This document shows, one piece after another, positions 26,436 through 35,925 of a stretch of 64,000 nt of DNA. A model generated the notes under the pieces. The model was not told where the DNA came from. It saw nothing but the letters and a program-made list of their open reading frames with translations, and made no database searches. The number at the start of each line of letters is the position of its first letter. Within the stretch, counting starts at the first letter, position 1. The DNA is from Candidatus Termititenax sp. (GTDB lineage: Bacteria > Margulisbacteria > Riflemargulisbacteria > GWF2-35-9 > DYQY01): positions 115,683 through 179,682 of the forward strand of contig DYQY01000001.1 in the NCBI GenBank assembly GCA_020719045.1, written 5' to 3'. Both the position numbers and the translations under genes were made by a program.

Positions 26436-26467
26436 AAAAAAGGCGACAAGTAATTGTCGCCTTTTTT
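26436..26467. terminator. bidirectional intrinsic terminator
   Basis: Stem GGCGACAA/TTGTCGCC (8 pairs, 26442-26449 and 26454-26461), loop GTAA, flanked by A6 and T6. Ends rex-serA on + and glgP on -. Confidence 0.93.
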
Positions 26468-26475
26468 GTGTCATT

Positions 26476-29019
26476 TTATTGAGGCGTGACAGGCTTTATT
26501 TCCCAAATGTCATTGGCGTATTCTTGAATAGATCTATCAGAGGAGAAGTAACTCATTCTAGCAATATTTATGAGTGCTAATCTTGCCCACTCCATTTGGT
26601 CTTTATATGTTTCAGCAACTTTTGATTGTGCTTCTGCATATGCAGGCAGGTCTCTTAGAACAAGATAATGGTCATTATTCATAACTCCATTAATTAGTTC
26701 AGCAGCGACTCTTTTCTCGTCATTGTTTTTACCAATTTGTCCGTTTTTCATTTGATCAACTAGCTGTCTAACTTCGGAGTTTGAACTATAAACTGACCAA
26801 GGATTGTACCCTTCTGATTTCGCTTTTTTTACTTCAGGAGTTGTAAGTCCGAAAATAAACATGTTTTCTTCACCAATATCTCTAGCCATTTCAACATTTG
26901 CACCATCCATTGTACCAATTGTAAGTGCACCATTTAAGGAGAATTTCATATTGCCAGTACCTGATGCTTCAAGTCCAGCCGTTGATATTTGTTCACTTAA
27001 GTCAGCCGCTGGTATTAGTTTTTCAGCGAGTGAAACGTTGTAGTTTTCTAAGAATACAACTTTGATTCTTCCTTTAACTTGAGGATCATTATTTATTAGG
27101 TCAGCTAACATGTTAATAAATTTAATTACATTTTTTGCTGTGTGATAGCCAGGTGCTGATTTTGCAGCAAACATAAATGTTCTTGGCGTGAAGTCCATAG
27201 ATGGGTTAGCTTTAAGTTTGTTGTAGAGCATCAAGATATGAAGTGCACTCATAAGCTGTCTTTTGTATTCGTGAAGTCTTTTTGCTTGAACATCAAAGAT
27301 AGAATTAGGGTCTACCTGGGTTCTGCCAACAATCTTTCCTTTTCCATCTTTTGTTGTGTTGGTTGTATAGATGTAGTCTGCTAAAGCTTTTTTGTTAGCA
27401 GTTTTTATGCCTATAAGGTTTTTTAGAACAGCAGGATCATTAGCATACTGTTCAAGTTTTTTTAATTCACTTAGGTTTGTTATCCAACCATCTCCAATCA
27501 AACTAGTTATTAACGAGGCAAGCTCAGGGTTTGCTTGAGCCATCCATCTGCGTTGTGTTATACCGTTTGTTACATTGTGAAATTTGTCAGGGAACATCAC
27601 AAAAAAATCATGTAGAACATCGTTTTTTAAGATTTCAGTATGTAGTGCAGCAACACCATTTATGGAGTGGCCACCAACAATGGCGAGGTGAGCCATTTTA
27701 ACCTGACCGTCTTGTATAATTGACATTCCTCGTACTTTGTTTTCATCAACTGGGAATTGTTTTCTTATTTGATTACAAAAGTTAAGGTTTAGCTCTTCAA
27801 TAATGTTGTATTGGCGAGGCAGTAGATTTCTAAGTAGACCAGCATCCCATTTCTCAAGCGCTTCCCCAAGTACAGTATGGTTTGTATATGCAATAGTTTT
27901 TTGAGTTATTTCCCAAGCATCTTGCCAGCTAAGATTATGCTCATCAATTAGAATTCTCATTAGCTCTGGGACAAGTAGGGCAGCGTGAGTGTCGTTTATT
28001 TGTAAACCAACAGTTTCACCGAACTGGGAGATATCTTTTCCGCTTTTTAGGTAGTCGGAAACAATGCTTTGGAGTCCAGCAGAAACTAGAGAAAATTCTT
28101 GCATAAGCCTTAATACTTTTCCAGGAGTGTGATTATCGTTAGGGTAAAGTACAGAATTTAGTACAGCATGGTCAGGATTAATTACGTTCCTATATGCACC
28201 ATGATAATCTCCGCTATTAATAGCTGGAAAGTTGATTGCACCACTTTGAGGATTTACTTTCCATAGAGTTAATTTGTTTATGTTTGGTTTTCCATCAGAA
28301 GAATATCCGATTACAGGTGCAATGAAAGGAACCATTGCAACACTTTCATAGCCTTTAATTTCGCATTTTCCATGTTCAACAGACATGTGACCACCAAATT
28401 TAACAGCTACAGCTCCGCTGTTGTTTTTAATCATCCATGGCATTGCATTGTCACCCCAGACGTCAGGTTGTTCTGTTTGATGACCATCACGAATTTCTTG
28501 TTTAAAGATACCGTAATCATACCATAGGCCCATTCCATGTAGTGGTAAGCGTAGCGTTGCTCCAGAATCCAAGAAACAGGCAGCAAGTCTTCCAAGTCCA
28601 CCGTTGCCAAGACCCCAGTCCTCTTCGATTTTTTCAAGTTCATTTTTTGCGTCTGTGCTATTTGCCAGTTTAGGGTTGACGGCTTTTAAGAAATCTACAA
28701 TTTCTTGTAGTTCTTTGTTTAGGTTGAGATTGGCAATATTGTTTCCTGTCATTCTTCCCATTAAGAACTCCATTGAGAAATAGAAAACTTGTTTTGCATC
28801 TTGCTTGTTATATGCGTTAAGGGTGTTAGCCCATTGTGGCATTATAGATTTTCTAATTGCGTGTGTAAGTGCAGTATATAACTCATGGATAGAGCAATTT
28901 GCTAGTGAAACACCTTTTAGAGTGAGACCAGAATCGCTGATATAGTTATTCATCATTGTTATAATTTGTTGAGACTTTGGGCTGAGTTGCTTGGAGATTG
29001 CTATTAGTTTTTTATGCAT
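26476..29019 (-). CDS. glgP: glycogen/starch phosphorylase
   Basis: Releases glucose 1-phosphate from alpha-glucans using pyridoxal phosphate. 847 residues, full length. Motifs: FYFSMEFLMGR, EDWGLGNGGLGRLAACFLDS, QINDTHAALLVPELMRIL, NHTVLGEALEKW, NGITQRRW, VQAKRLHEYKRQL, and the PLP-lysine signature EASGTGNMKFSLNGALTIGT. GAAAGGA ribosome site. No other glycogen gene is nearby; a monocistronic unit ended by the shared terminator. Confidence 0.97.
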   Translation of the reverse strand: MHKKLIAISKQLSPKSQQIITMMNNYISDSGLTLKGVSLANCSIHELYTALTHAIRKSIMPQWANTLNAYNKQDAKQVFYFSMEFLMGRMTGNNIANLNLNKELQEIVDFLKAVNPKLANSTDAKNELEKIEEDWGLGNGGLGRLAACFLDSGATLRLPLHGMGLWYDYGIFKQEIRDGHQTEQPDVWGDNAMPWMIKNNSGAVAVKFGGHMSVEHGKCEIKGYESVAMVPFIAPVIGYSSDGKPNINKLTLWKVNPQSGAINFPAINSGDYHGAYRNVINPDHAVLNSVLYPNDNHTPGKVLRLMQEFSLVSAGLQSIVSDYLKSGKDISQFGETVGLQINDTHAALLVPELMRILIDEHNLSWQDAWEITQKTIAYTNHTVLGEALEKWDAGLLRNLLPRQYNIIEELNLNFCNQIRKQFPVDENKVRGMSIIQDGQVKMAHLAIVGGHSINGVAALHTEILKNDVLHDFFVMFPDKFHNVTNGITQRRWMAQANPELASLITSLIGDGWITNLSELKKLEQYANDPAVLKNLIGIKTANKKALADYIYTTNTTKDGKGKIVGRTQVDPNSIFDVQAKRLHEYKRQLMSALHILMLYNKLKANPSMDFTPRTFMFAAKSAPGYHTAKNVIKFINMLADLINNDPQVKGRIKVVFLENYNVSLAEKLIPAADLSEQISTAGLEASGTGNMKFSLNGALTIGTMDGANVEMARDIGEENMFIFGLTTPEVKKAKSEGYNPWSVYSSNSEVRQLVDQMKNGQIGKNNDEKRVAAELINGVMNNDHYLVLRDLPAYAEAQSKVAETYKDQMEWARLALINIARMSYFSSDRSIQEYANDIWEIKPVTPQ

Positions 29020-29213
29020 TATTTTTTCCTTTCAAAGATAAGCGTAAACAGTTTCCTGTTCTTTATTTGTTTAAAATTATTGAAAGGAGAAGAAGATAGT
29101 TGCAGTATATTTGTGAAACATAATAAAATAACTGAAATTACCTATGAAAAAACACCAACTTTTGATTAATAAACTTCTATCGTTAATAACTTTCTGCTAT
29201 TATCTGTAAAACA

Positions 29214-30398
29214 ATGAATTTTTATATAAAAACCCTTGGGTGTAAAGTCAATCAGGCTGAAAGTGATGATATCGCTAAACTACTTACAGAATACGGTCAC
29301 ACACACTCTACCTTATCTGAAGAAGCAAACCTAATCATAATCAACACCTGTACCGTAACACATGTAGCAGACAGAAAAAGCAGGCAAATGATAAGAAAAC
29401 TACACGAAGCTAATCCCAAAGCTGAAATAATTATTACAGGATGTGTAGTAGAAAACCCAAAAGGAATCCTTCCGGAAATAGGTAGAATAGTTAAAAAACA
29501 AAATGTTTTAGCTGAAGTCTCCAAGTTCGAGAGAATACAATATCTAGACATCGCAACTTCAGAAAACGTAAAAACACGCAAACATCTGCTGGTACAAAAC
29601 GGATGTAACTATTTCTGTAGCTACTGCATTATTCCAACAGCAAGGAATAGTCTGATAAGCAAACCTATTGAAACAGCCATTACTGAAGCTTCCGCTCTTA
29701 TTGCTGAAAGTACTAAAGAAATAGTCCTAACGGGCATTAATCTTGGCTTATACAACAATAACAACCATGGGTTAAGTGATTTAGTTGAAAGAATCACTCA
29801 GTTGCCAGGCGACTTTAGGATAAGGCTTGGGTCTATTGAACCAAATCTTATCGACGATAAGCTTTTACGCCTTATAGAAACTAGTAATAAAGTTTGTCCT
29901 CACTTACACATTCCGCTACAGGGAGCATCTGACAATCTTCTAAAAATCATGGGGCGTCGGTACAATAAAGCATCTTATCTTGGTCTTATAGAACGAATAC
30001 ATAGCTTAAATAAACTTGTAACCATCACCACAGACATTATCGTTGGTCATCCTGGTGAAACAGAAGAAGACTTTAAAGAATTAATTAATCTATTATCTCA
30101 AAACTTATTCTTAAATATTCATCTGTTTATGTACTCAAAAAGAGCAGGTACTGTCGCTTATGAAAGAAAAGATCACCTTGATGAGCAAATTAAAAAAGAA
30201 AGAATGTCATTAGCCATTAAAGCACTTGAACAAAGCAACAAATCATATTTAGCTACACTAAAGAATAAGGATTGTATACTTCTTGTTGAAGAAACAGAAA
30301 ATGGAACTGGCTTCGGCTACTCCGAGCATTATGTTTATTGTGAAACGCCGACAGCTACACCAGTTAACTCTTTTATCTCAATAAAATATTCGGTCTAA
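29214..30398 (+). CDS. mtaB: tRNA t6A37 methylthiotransferase MtaB-like
   Basis: Radical SAM enzyme adding a methylthio group to t6A37 of tRNA. The UPF0004 domain has TLGCKVNQAESDDIAKLL with cysteines in INTCTVTHVAD and ITGCVVENP; the radical SAM motif is CNYFCSYCIIP; then VLTGINLGLY, RLGSIEPN, HLHIPLQGASDNLLKIMGRRY and TTDIIVGHPGETEEDF. The TLGCKVN start and spacing favour MtaB over MiaB or RimO. TATTAT lies 10 bases before the ATG. Its base use looks more C-rich than neighbouring + genes. Confidence 0.9.
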   Translation: MNFYIKTLGCKVNQAESDDIAKLLTEYGHTHSTLSEEANLIIINTCTVTHVADRKSRQMIRKLHEANPKAEIIITGCVVENPKGILPEIGRIVKKQNVLAEVSKFERIQYLDIATSENVKTRKHLLVQNGCNYFCSYCIIPTARNSLISKPIETAITEASALIAESTKEIVLTGINLGLYNNNNHGLSDLVERITQLPGDFRIRLGSIEPNLIDDKLLRLIETSNKVCPHLHIPLQGASDNLLKIMGRRYNKASYLGLIERIHSLNKLVTITTDIIVGHPGETEEDFKELINLLSQNLFLNIHLFMYSKRAGTVAYERKDHLDEQIKKERMSLAIKALEQSNKSYLATLKNKDCILLVEETENGTGFGYSEHYVYCETPTATPVNSFISIKYSV

Positions 30399-30478
30399 TA
30401 GACAAAATATTCTTAAAATCCACCCGTACCTTCCTCTGATATCATTCTCGTTAACTTTCTAAACGATTATAAGCTAGA

Positions 30479-31888
30479 TTAGTATCTATAGTGCTCTGGC
30501 TTATAAGGACCTTCAACGGGAACCCCGATATAGTCAGCTTGATCTTTTCTTAGCTTTGTTAGCTTTGCTCCAAGTTTAGCTAAATGTAGTTCAGCTACTT
30601 CTTCATCTAATTTCTTTGAAAGTCTATAAACTTTTTTTTCATATTTATCTTTGTTCTTCCATAAGTCTAGCTGAGCTAGGGTTTGGTTAGAGAAAGAGTT
30701 GCTCATTACAAATGAAGGATGTCCAGTTGCGCACCCTAAGTTAACTAGTCTTCCTTCTGCAAGTATGAAGATGCTGTGACCGTCTGGGAAAGTGTATTTG
30801 TGTACAGGACACTCATTTCCTTTTATTTCATCTTTAATAATTCCAGGATAGTTTTCTAATTCAGCCATTTGGATTTCGTTATCAAAGTGGCCGATGTTGC
30901 AAACAATCGCTTGGTCTTTCATCTTTGCCATATGCCCAATAGTGATAATGTCTTTGTTGCCAGTTGTTGTTACGTATAGGTCAGCAAATGGAAGTGCATC
31001 CTCAACAGTACATACCTTGAATCCAGCCATACAAGCTTGAAGTGCACAGATAGGATCTATTTCACTTACCATTACCTGCGCTCTTTCGTTTCTAAGTGCT
31101 TCTGCTGAACCTTTACCAACATCACCATAGCCACAAACCATAGTTGTTTTGCCTGACAGTAGTACGTCCATTGCTCTTTTAACGCCGTCAGTTAGTGAGT
31201 GTCTGCATCCATAAACATTATCAAACTTACTCTTTGTGACAGAATCGTTTACGTTTATAGCTGGAATTAACAGTGCTTCTTCTTCCATCATCTTGTATAA
31301 ACGATGAACGCCAGTAGTTGTTTCTTCTGAAACACCTTTCCAGTCTTTTACTATGTTGTGAAAGTAATTTTTATCTTCTTTATTCGTGGCAATTAGAAGG
31401 TTTTTTATGATTTGTTCTTCTACGCTGTCTGCCTTACCGTTTACCCAATTAGAGCCATTTTCTAGCTCATAACCTTTGTGAAGAAAAAGCGTAGCATCTC
31501 CACCATCGTCAACAATTAACTCTGGCCCTTTGTTTCCTGGGAAAGTAATGGCTTGCTTAGTGCACCACCAATATTCTTCAAGTGTTTCACCTTTCCAAGC
31601 AAATACAGGGATTCCAGCTTTTGCAATTGCAGCAGCAGCATGGTTTTGTGTTGAGAAAATATTACAAGAACACCAACGAACGTCAGCACCTAAGGAAACT
31701 AGAGTCTCAATAAGAACAGCTGTTTGAATGGTCATGTGTAATGAGCCCATTATTCGAACATTTTTTAGAGGTTTTTCTTTTGAATATTTTGCTCGAACCG
31801 ACATAAGTCCTGGCATTTCTTTTTCTGCTATATCGATTTCTTTTCTGCCAAAATCGGCTAGGCTGATATCTGCTACTTTATAGTCCAT
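30479..31888 (-). CDS. ahcY: adenosylhomocysteinase
   Basis: Cleaves S-adenosylhomocysteine to adenosine and homocysteine, closing the methyl cycle. 469 residues. Motifs: [47 protein letters not shown], the NAD site [28 protein letters not shown] and C-terminal [15 protein letters not shown] (Lys/Tyr ending typical of the family). AAGGAG ribosome site. The + strand side of the 80-base gap to mtaB shows no clear terminator. Confidence 0.98.
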   Translation of the reverse strand: MDYKVADISLADFGRKEIDIAEKEMPGLMSVRAKYSKEKPLKNVRIMGSLHMTIQTAVLIETLVSLGADVRWCSCNIFSTQNHAAAAIAKAGIPVFAWKGETLEEYWWCTKQAITFPGNKGPELIVDDGGDATLFLHKGYELENGSNWVNGKADSVEEQIIKNLLIATNKEDKNYFHNIVKDWKGVSEETTTGVHRLYKMMEEEALLIPAINVNDSVTKSKFDNVYGCRHSLTDGVKRAMDVLLSGKTTMVCGYGDVGKGSAEALRNERAQVMVSEIDPICALQACMAGFKVCTVEDALPFADLYVTTTGNKDIITIGHMAKMKDQAIVCNIGHFDNEIQMAELENYPGIIKDEIKGNECPVHKYTFPDGHSIFILAEGRLVNLGCATGHPSFVMSNSFSNQTLAQLDLWKNKDKYEKKVYRLSKKLDEEVAELHLAKLGAKLTKLRKDQADYIGVPVEGPYKPEHYRY

Positions 31889-31941
31889 TGAGAGCTCCTT
31901 AGTTTAATATAAGGGTATTATAGTATCTTACGAAGGTTATG

Positions 31942-33537
31942 TTAAGGTTTCTCTTTAGCTTTTACTACAAGAGGTTTATTTCTACCAGAAGTTTTTTTGA
32001 AAAACCTAAGAATTGTCTCAGCTTCATCAAATCCTACTGTGATGAATGAAAAGTTTTCATAAACATCTACCTGGTCTATTGTGGCTGGGTTGATTCTTGT
32101 GTTTTCAACTATAAAATTAATAAGTTTATCTTTAGTGGTTCTGTCTTTTTTGCCCATAGCTACAAAAAGTCTAGTCTTGCCTTCCATACTTATTCTAGCA
32201 CCTCTGTCTGAAGATGCTTGGATGTTACTATATATAGCAGGATCAAGGTCTTTATTAAAGGAATGATAAAGAAGTTGAGCAAGCATTTCAGTTGGATTAT
32301 TATCTTCAAGAAGTTTCTCTGCCCAGTCTTGATACAGGTTATCTATTGTTTTTGTTTTTAGATTCTCTAGTTCTTCAGATATTTTTTTCTTTTTATTCTT
32401 AATGATATCCCTTACATTTGGGACACTAGATTTCTTAATATCTGTTTTTGCAATACGCTGAATAAACATTAGCTGGCTATATTCACTTGGGGTAATAAAT
32501 GTAATTGCTGTACCTTGATTTCCAGCTCTTCCTGTACGACCAATCCGATGCACATAAGCTTCTGGGTCCTGCGGTAGTGAATAGTTGATAACGTGTGTTA
32601 GGTTATTAACGTCTATTCCTCTAGCTGCTACGTCTGTTGCAACGAGTACGTTAATTTTTTTACTTTTAAACTTACTAAGAGTTTTTTCTCTTTGTGATTG
32701 AGAGATATCGCCGTGAATAGCGTCTGCATCATAGCCACGGTCAATAAGTCTTGCAGTAACATCATCTACATCGTTTTTGGTTCTGCAGAACACAAGACCA
32801 TAAAAGTCTTCTTCTATATCAATAATTCTTGTAAGTGCTTCAAATTTTTCTGAACCACGAACTTCATAATAAATCTGCTCAGTAAGGCTGGTTGTAAGTT
32901 GTTGATGTTTTACGGAAATAAATTCATGGTCAGCCATATATTTTTTTGCTAAGTCTCTGATTCTCATTGGCATAGTGGCCGAGAATAGTAGTGTTCTTTT
33001 GTTAGCATTAGTGTGCTTCATTATTTCTTCTAGGTCTTCAATAAATCCCATATTTAACATCTCATCAGCTTCATCAACAATTAAATGGTCAATATCAGCC
33101 AGGTTTAGTGTTCTTCTTCCAATGTGGTCAATAATCCTGCCTGGTGTTCCAACAACAATATGAACGCCTCTTTTTAGTCTTCGAAGTTGCTCATCAATGG
33201 ATTGTCCTCCATAGATAGGAATAATTCTTAAGTCAGCAGTACCTTTTAATGAATTAATTTCTTCAGCTACTTGAATAGCAAGTTCTCTTGTTGGTGTTAG
33301 AATTAATGCTTGAACTTCGGTTTTTCTCTCATCTATTAAGTCAATAAGAGGTAGTCCAAAAGCAGCTGTCTTTCCTGTTCCTGTTTGTGCTTGTGCAATT
33401 ATATTTGTGTCGTTACGTAGCATTACAGGAATCGTTAGTTCTTGTATTGCAGATGGCTCTTCAAAGCCTTTTTGTTTGATAGCTTTAAGTGCTTTTGGTG
33501 ATAAACCAAGTAATTCAAATTTATTTATTTCAGTCAT
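31942..33537 (-). CDS. deaD: DEAD-box RNA helicase, DeaD/CsdA type
   Basis: ATP-dependent RNA helicase for ribosome assembly and RNA turnover. Motifs: Q-motif GFEEPSAIQ, I AQTGTGKT, Ia PTRELAIQV, II VDEADEML, III LFSATMP, IV GLVFCRTK, V ATDVAARGIDV, VI HRIGRTGRAG. The C-terminal 85 residues (ARISMEGKTRLFVAMGKKD...) are a DbpA-type RNA-binding domain, as in DeaD. 531 residues. No Shine-Dalgarno is evident. Confidence 0.93.
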   Translation of the reverse strand: MTEINKFELLGLSPKALKAIKQKGFEEPSAIQELTIPVMLRNDTNIIAQAQTGTGKTAAFGLPLIDLIDERKTEVQALILTPTRELAIQVAEEINSLKGTADLRIIPIYGGQSIDEQLRRLKRGVHIVVGTPGRIIDHIGRRTLNLADIDHLIVDEADEMLNMGFIEDLEEIMKHTNANKRTLLFSATMPMRIRDLAKKYMADHEFISVKHQQLTTSLTEQIYYEVRGSEKFEALTRIIDIEEDFYGLVFCRTKNDVDDVTARLIDRGYDADAIHGDISQSQREKTLSKFKSKKINVLVATDVAARGIDVNNLTHVINYSLPQDPEAYVHRIGRTGRAGNQGTAITFITPSEYSQLMFIQRIAKTDIKKSSVPNVRDIIKNKKKKISEELENLKTKTIDNLYQDWAEKLLEDNNPTEMLAQLLYHSFNKDLDPAIYSNIQASSDRGARISMEGKTRLFVAMGKKDRTTKDKLINFIVENTRINPATIDQVDVYENFSFITVGFDEAETILRFFKKTSGRNKPLVVKAKEKP

Positions 33538-33616
33538 GTTTATTTCTCTGTTTCTATATTAAATGATATCCAAAGCTTAATAAGGATACACTAATACAAC
33601 AAAAAAAGATACTAGA

Positions 33617-34525
33617 TTATATTGACAGGTGAGATTTAAGCGTTAAATAACGCTTCTCAATCTTTTCTTTTGAGGTGTTTAACAAAGCATCTGGGCCAAA
33701 ATCTTCAACAGTGAATGATGATGTTGCTGTGCCAAAAAGAAGTGCTTCCTTAAGTGTTTGCCAAGTAATAGTTTTATTTTCAAGATACCCCAGTAAACCA
33801 CCAGCAAAAGAATCACCGGCTCCGGTTGGATCCCTTACTAACTCTAAAGGAAATGCCCCAGAAGTAAACACTTCATCTTCTTTTTTCCCGTAAAGCGTTG
33901 AACCATATTCGCCTTTCTTTAGGGCAATATATGATATATTAGGAAATTGCTTTTGTATTTTTTTTACGGCACCTAGAAGAGTATATTCATTGGTAAACAT
34001 TTTAATTTCAGTGTCGTTAATAAATAGGATATCAACCAATGAAAGAGTTTTTTCGAGCTCGTCCTTCATAATATTTATCCATAGGTTCATTGTGTCTAAT
34101 GCTTTAATTTTAGCATTGCTTTGTTCAAGAGCTTGTCTTTGTGAAACAGGGTCATTGTTTGCGCAAAAACAAATGTTTGCACTTTTCGCAGCCGTATTTA
34201 GCGTAGGCACAAATTCTGCAAGTACACCAACCTCTGTATCAAGAGTTTCGGCAACATTGATGTTTTTTAAGTAGCTACCCGTCCAGTGAAATGTTTTTTT
34301 ATCTTTATCTATTTGGATATTTTCAGTGTTGATGTTTCTATCGTTTAGAATTTTGAAATAAGAGCTTGGATAGTCACCACCTACTTTGCTAATTAAAATT
34401 GGATTTGTAAAATAACTAGCTGCAATTGAAGAATAAAAAGCAGAACCACCAGGAATCTTTTCTCTGTTTCCTTCTGGGGTATATAGAGTATCAAAAGCAA
34501 CCGAACCTAAAATGCTTAATGTCAT
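33617..34525 (-). CDS. PfkB-family sugar/nucleoside kinase
   Basis: Ribokinase-fold kinase of 302 residues. N-terminal GSVAFDTLYTPEG and GGSAFYSSIAASYF substrate-lid motifs; C-terminal anion-hole motif RDPTGAGDSFAGGLLGYL with catalytic Asp. The substrate cannot be read from sequence. Related kinases near methyl-cycle genes can be adenosine kinases, and ahcY (which makes adenosine) is two genes away, so adenosine is a reasonable guess only. Its start overlaps the stop of the upstream histidine kinase by 4 bases. Confidence 0.85.
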   Translation of the reverse strand: MTLSILGSVAFDTLYTPEGNREKIPGGSAFYSSIAASYFTNPILISKVGGDYPSSYFKILNDRNINTENIQIDKDKKTFHWTGSYLKNINVAETLDTEVGVLAEFVPTLNTAAKSANICFCANNDPVSQRQALEQSNAKIKALDTMNLWINIMKDELEKTLSLVDILFINDTEIKMFTNEYTLLGAVKKIQKQFPNISYIALKKGEYGSTLYGKKEDEVFTSGAFPLELVRDPTGAGDSFAGGLLGYLENKTITWQTLKEALLFGTATSSFTVEDFGPDALLNTSKEKIEKRYLTLKSHLSI

Positions 34526-35205
34526 TGTAGAGGCAATTGTACTACAAAAGAGCTTCCTTTGTCTTTCTCACTTTCAACAAAAATATTTCCACCATGAAGT
34601 TCAAGAAGTTTTTTTACAATACTAAGACCTATACCGCTACCTTTTTCGTGATTAGTAGGTAGGCTTCCTATATGTGCAAAAGGTTTAAAGAGGTCATTGA
34701 TTTTGTCAGGAGCAATGCCAACTCCAGTATCTATAACCTTTATGTAGAAATATCCTTCGTGGTTATCTGTAACAATATTTATAATTGACCCACGAGGCGA
34801 GAACTTAATTGCGTTATTTATTAGATTATTAAGTACTTGCTGAAGTCTAAGTTCATCCGCTGGTATTGTTATGTTCTGGTGGATATGATGGAAAATTAAG
34901 ATACCTTTTTGACCAGAGTGTACTTGGTGGCTTTGGACAGTGGCTTCGATTAGTGGTCTAATTTCGAGAGTAGTTTTTTGTATTGTGAACTCTCCTCTGT
35001 TTAGTTTTTCTAGATCGAGCAGGTCCTCAATTAGTTTAAGGGTAAACTTTGCATGTTTATGGATTTTGCAGACAACATCTTTTTGATTTGGTCTTAGGTC
35101 ATCAGATAGAAGCTTGAGAAATATTTCTGATAATCCCATAATAGCACCTAAGGGGCTTTTGATGTCGTGAATGACTTCATGTAAAAAACTGCTATCTTTT
35201 TCCAA
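34522..35205 (-). CDS. soluble minimal histidine kinase
   Basis: 227 residues with only a HisKA dimerisation domain (phospho-acceptor His13 in HEVIHDIKSPLGAIMGL) and an HATPase domain (LNNLINNAIKFSPRG, VIDTGVGIAPDKI, KGSGIGLSIVKKLLELHGG). No sensor or membrane segment, so input must come from a partner. The start is TTG 35205 with GGGG six bases upstream. No response regulator is adjacent; it is coupled to the PfkB kinase. It is divergent from maf across a 57-base gap with a palindrome. Confidence 0.88.
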   Translation of the reverse strand: MEKDSSFLHEVIHDIKSPLGAIMGLSEIFLKLLSDDLRPNQKDVVCKIHKHAKFTLKLIEDLLDLEKLNRGEFTIQKTTLEIRPLIEATVQSHQVHSGQKGILIFHHIHQNITIPADELRLQQVLNNLINNAIKFSPRGSIINIVTDNHEGYFYIKVIDTGVGIAPDKINDLFKPFAHIGSLPTNHEKGSGIGLSIVKKLLELHGGNIFVESEKDKGSSFVVQLPLQ

Positions 35206-35240
35206 GGCAATCCCCTTTCATCTCAGTGCTTTTTTAATGA

Positions 35241-35256
35241 TACAATAATGATTGTA
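35241..35256. promoter_or_regulatory. palindrome in the histidine kinase/maf divergent gap
   Basis: TACAAT-AATG-ATTGTA. Each arm reads as a -10-like TACAAT on its own strand, so it may be paired -10 elements or an operator serving both genes. Confidence 0.4.
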
Positions 35257-35262
35257 AAATAA

Positions 35263-35925
35263 ATGAGTATAAATATAAATAGATTGGGGTTTTTTGTGTT
35301 AAAAACAATTAGTCAGGAGAGTATACAGCTTGTGTCTAAATCACCAAGAAGAAAAGAGCTTCTTTCCAGAGTATACAAAGAGGTTGTAGTTGAAAAGTTT
35401 GATTTTGACGAGAGCGTACCAAGGGATATAGAAATTATAAATGTTGCAACCTATATTGCGGAGCAAAAGATGTTAGCCTTTATGAATAGTAGCATCGCGA
35501 AGGGGAGCATTATTATAACTGCAGACACGATAGTGTGTTATCCAGAAGAAGGAAAGATTTTGGGCAAGCCAAATAGCATTGAGGGAGCAAGACAAATGCT
35601 TTTAGGCCATTTTGGAAAAGAGCATCAAGTTATAACTTCGGCTTGCTATATGGATACAATGACTAAGAAGAAGATAGTTGTTACAGATAATGTAAAGGTA
35701 AGATTTAAAAATGTTGAACTAATTCCAGAGAATATTGTTGCAAGGTATTTGCAACTTACGCCACCTTACGGGCCCATGGATAAAGCTGGAGCATATGGTA
35801 TACAGGAGGCAGAAGTGTATAAGTATATGATAGAGGCAATAGCTGGAGACATTAATACAGTTATAGGGTTTCCGTTAGAAAAATTTGTTTCGGTAGTAAT
35901 TGACAGTTCTTCTGGAAATATTTAG
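35263..35925 (+). CDS. maf: Maf-family nucleotide pyrophosphatase
   Basis: House-cleaning pyrophosphatase for non-canonical nucleotides, linked to septum formation. Family motifs: LVSKSPRRKELL (usually ASxSPRR), FDESVP, TADTIVCY, GKPNSIEGARQML, HQVITSACY, PPYGPMDKAGAYGIQ and VIGFPLEKF. An unusual 18-residue N-terminal extension precedes the normal start region; GTG 35296-35298 area is an alternative start. The last 51 bases overlap the convergent rpoN gene. Confidence 0.9.
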   Translation: MSININRLGFFVLKTISQESIQLVSKSPRRKELLSRVYKEVVVEKFDFDESVPRDIEIINVATYIAEQKMLAFMNSSIAKGSIIITADTIVCYPEEGKILGKPNSIEGARQMLLGHFGKEHQVITSACYMDTMTKKKIVVTDNVKVRFKNVELIPENIVARYLQLTPPYGPMDKAGAYGIQEAEVYKYMIEAIAGDINTVIGFPLEKFVSVVIDSSSGNI

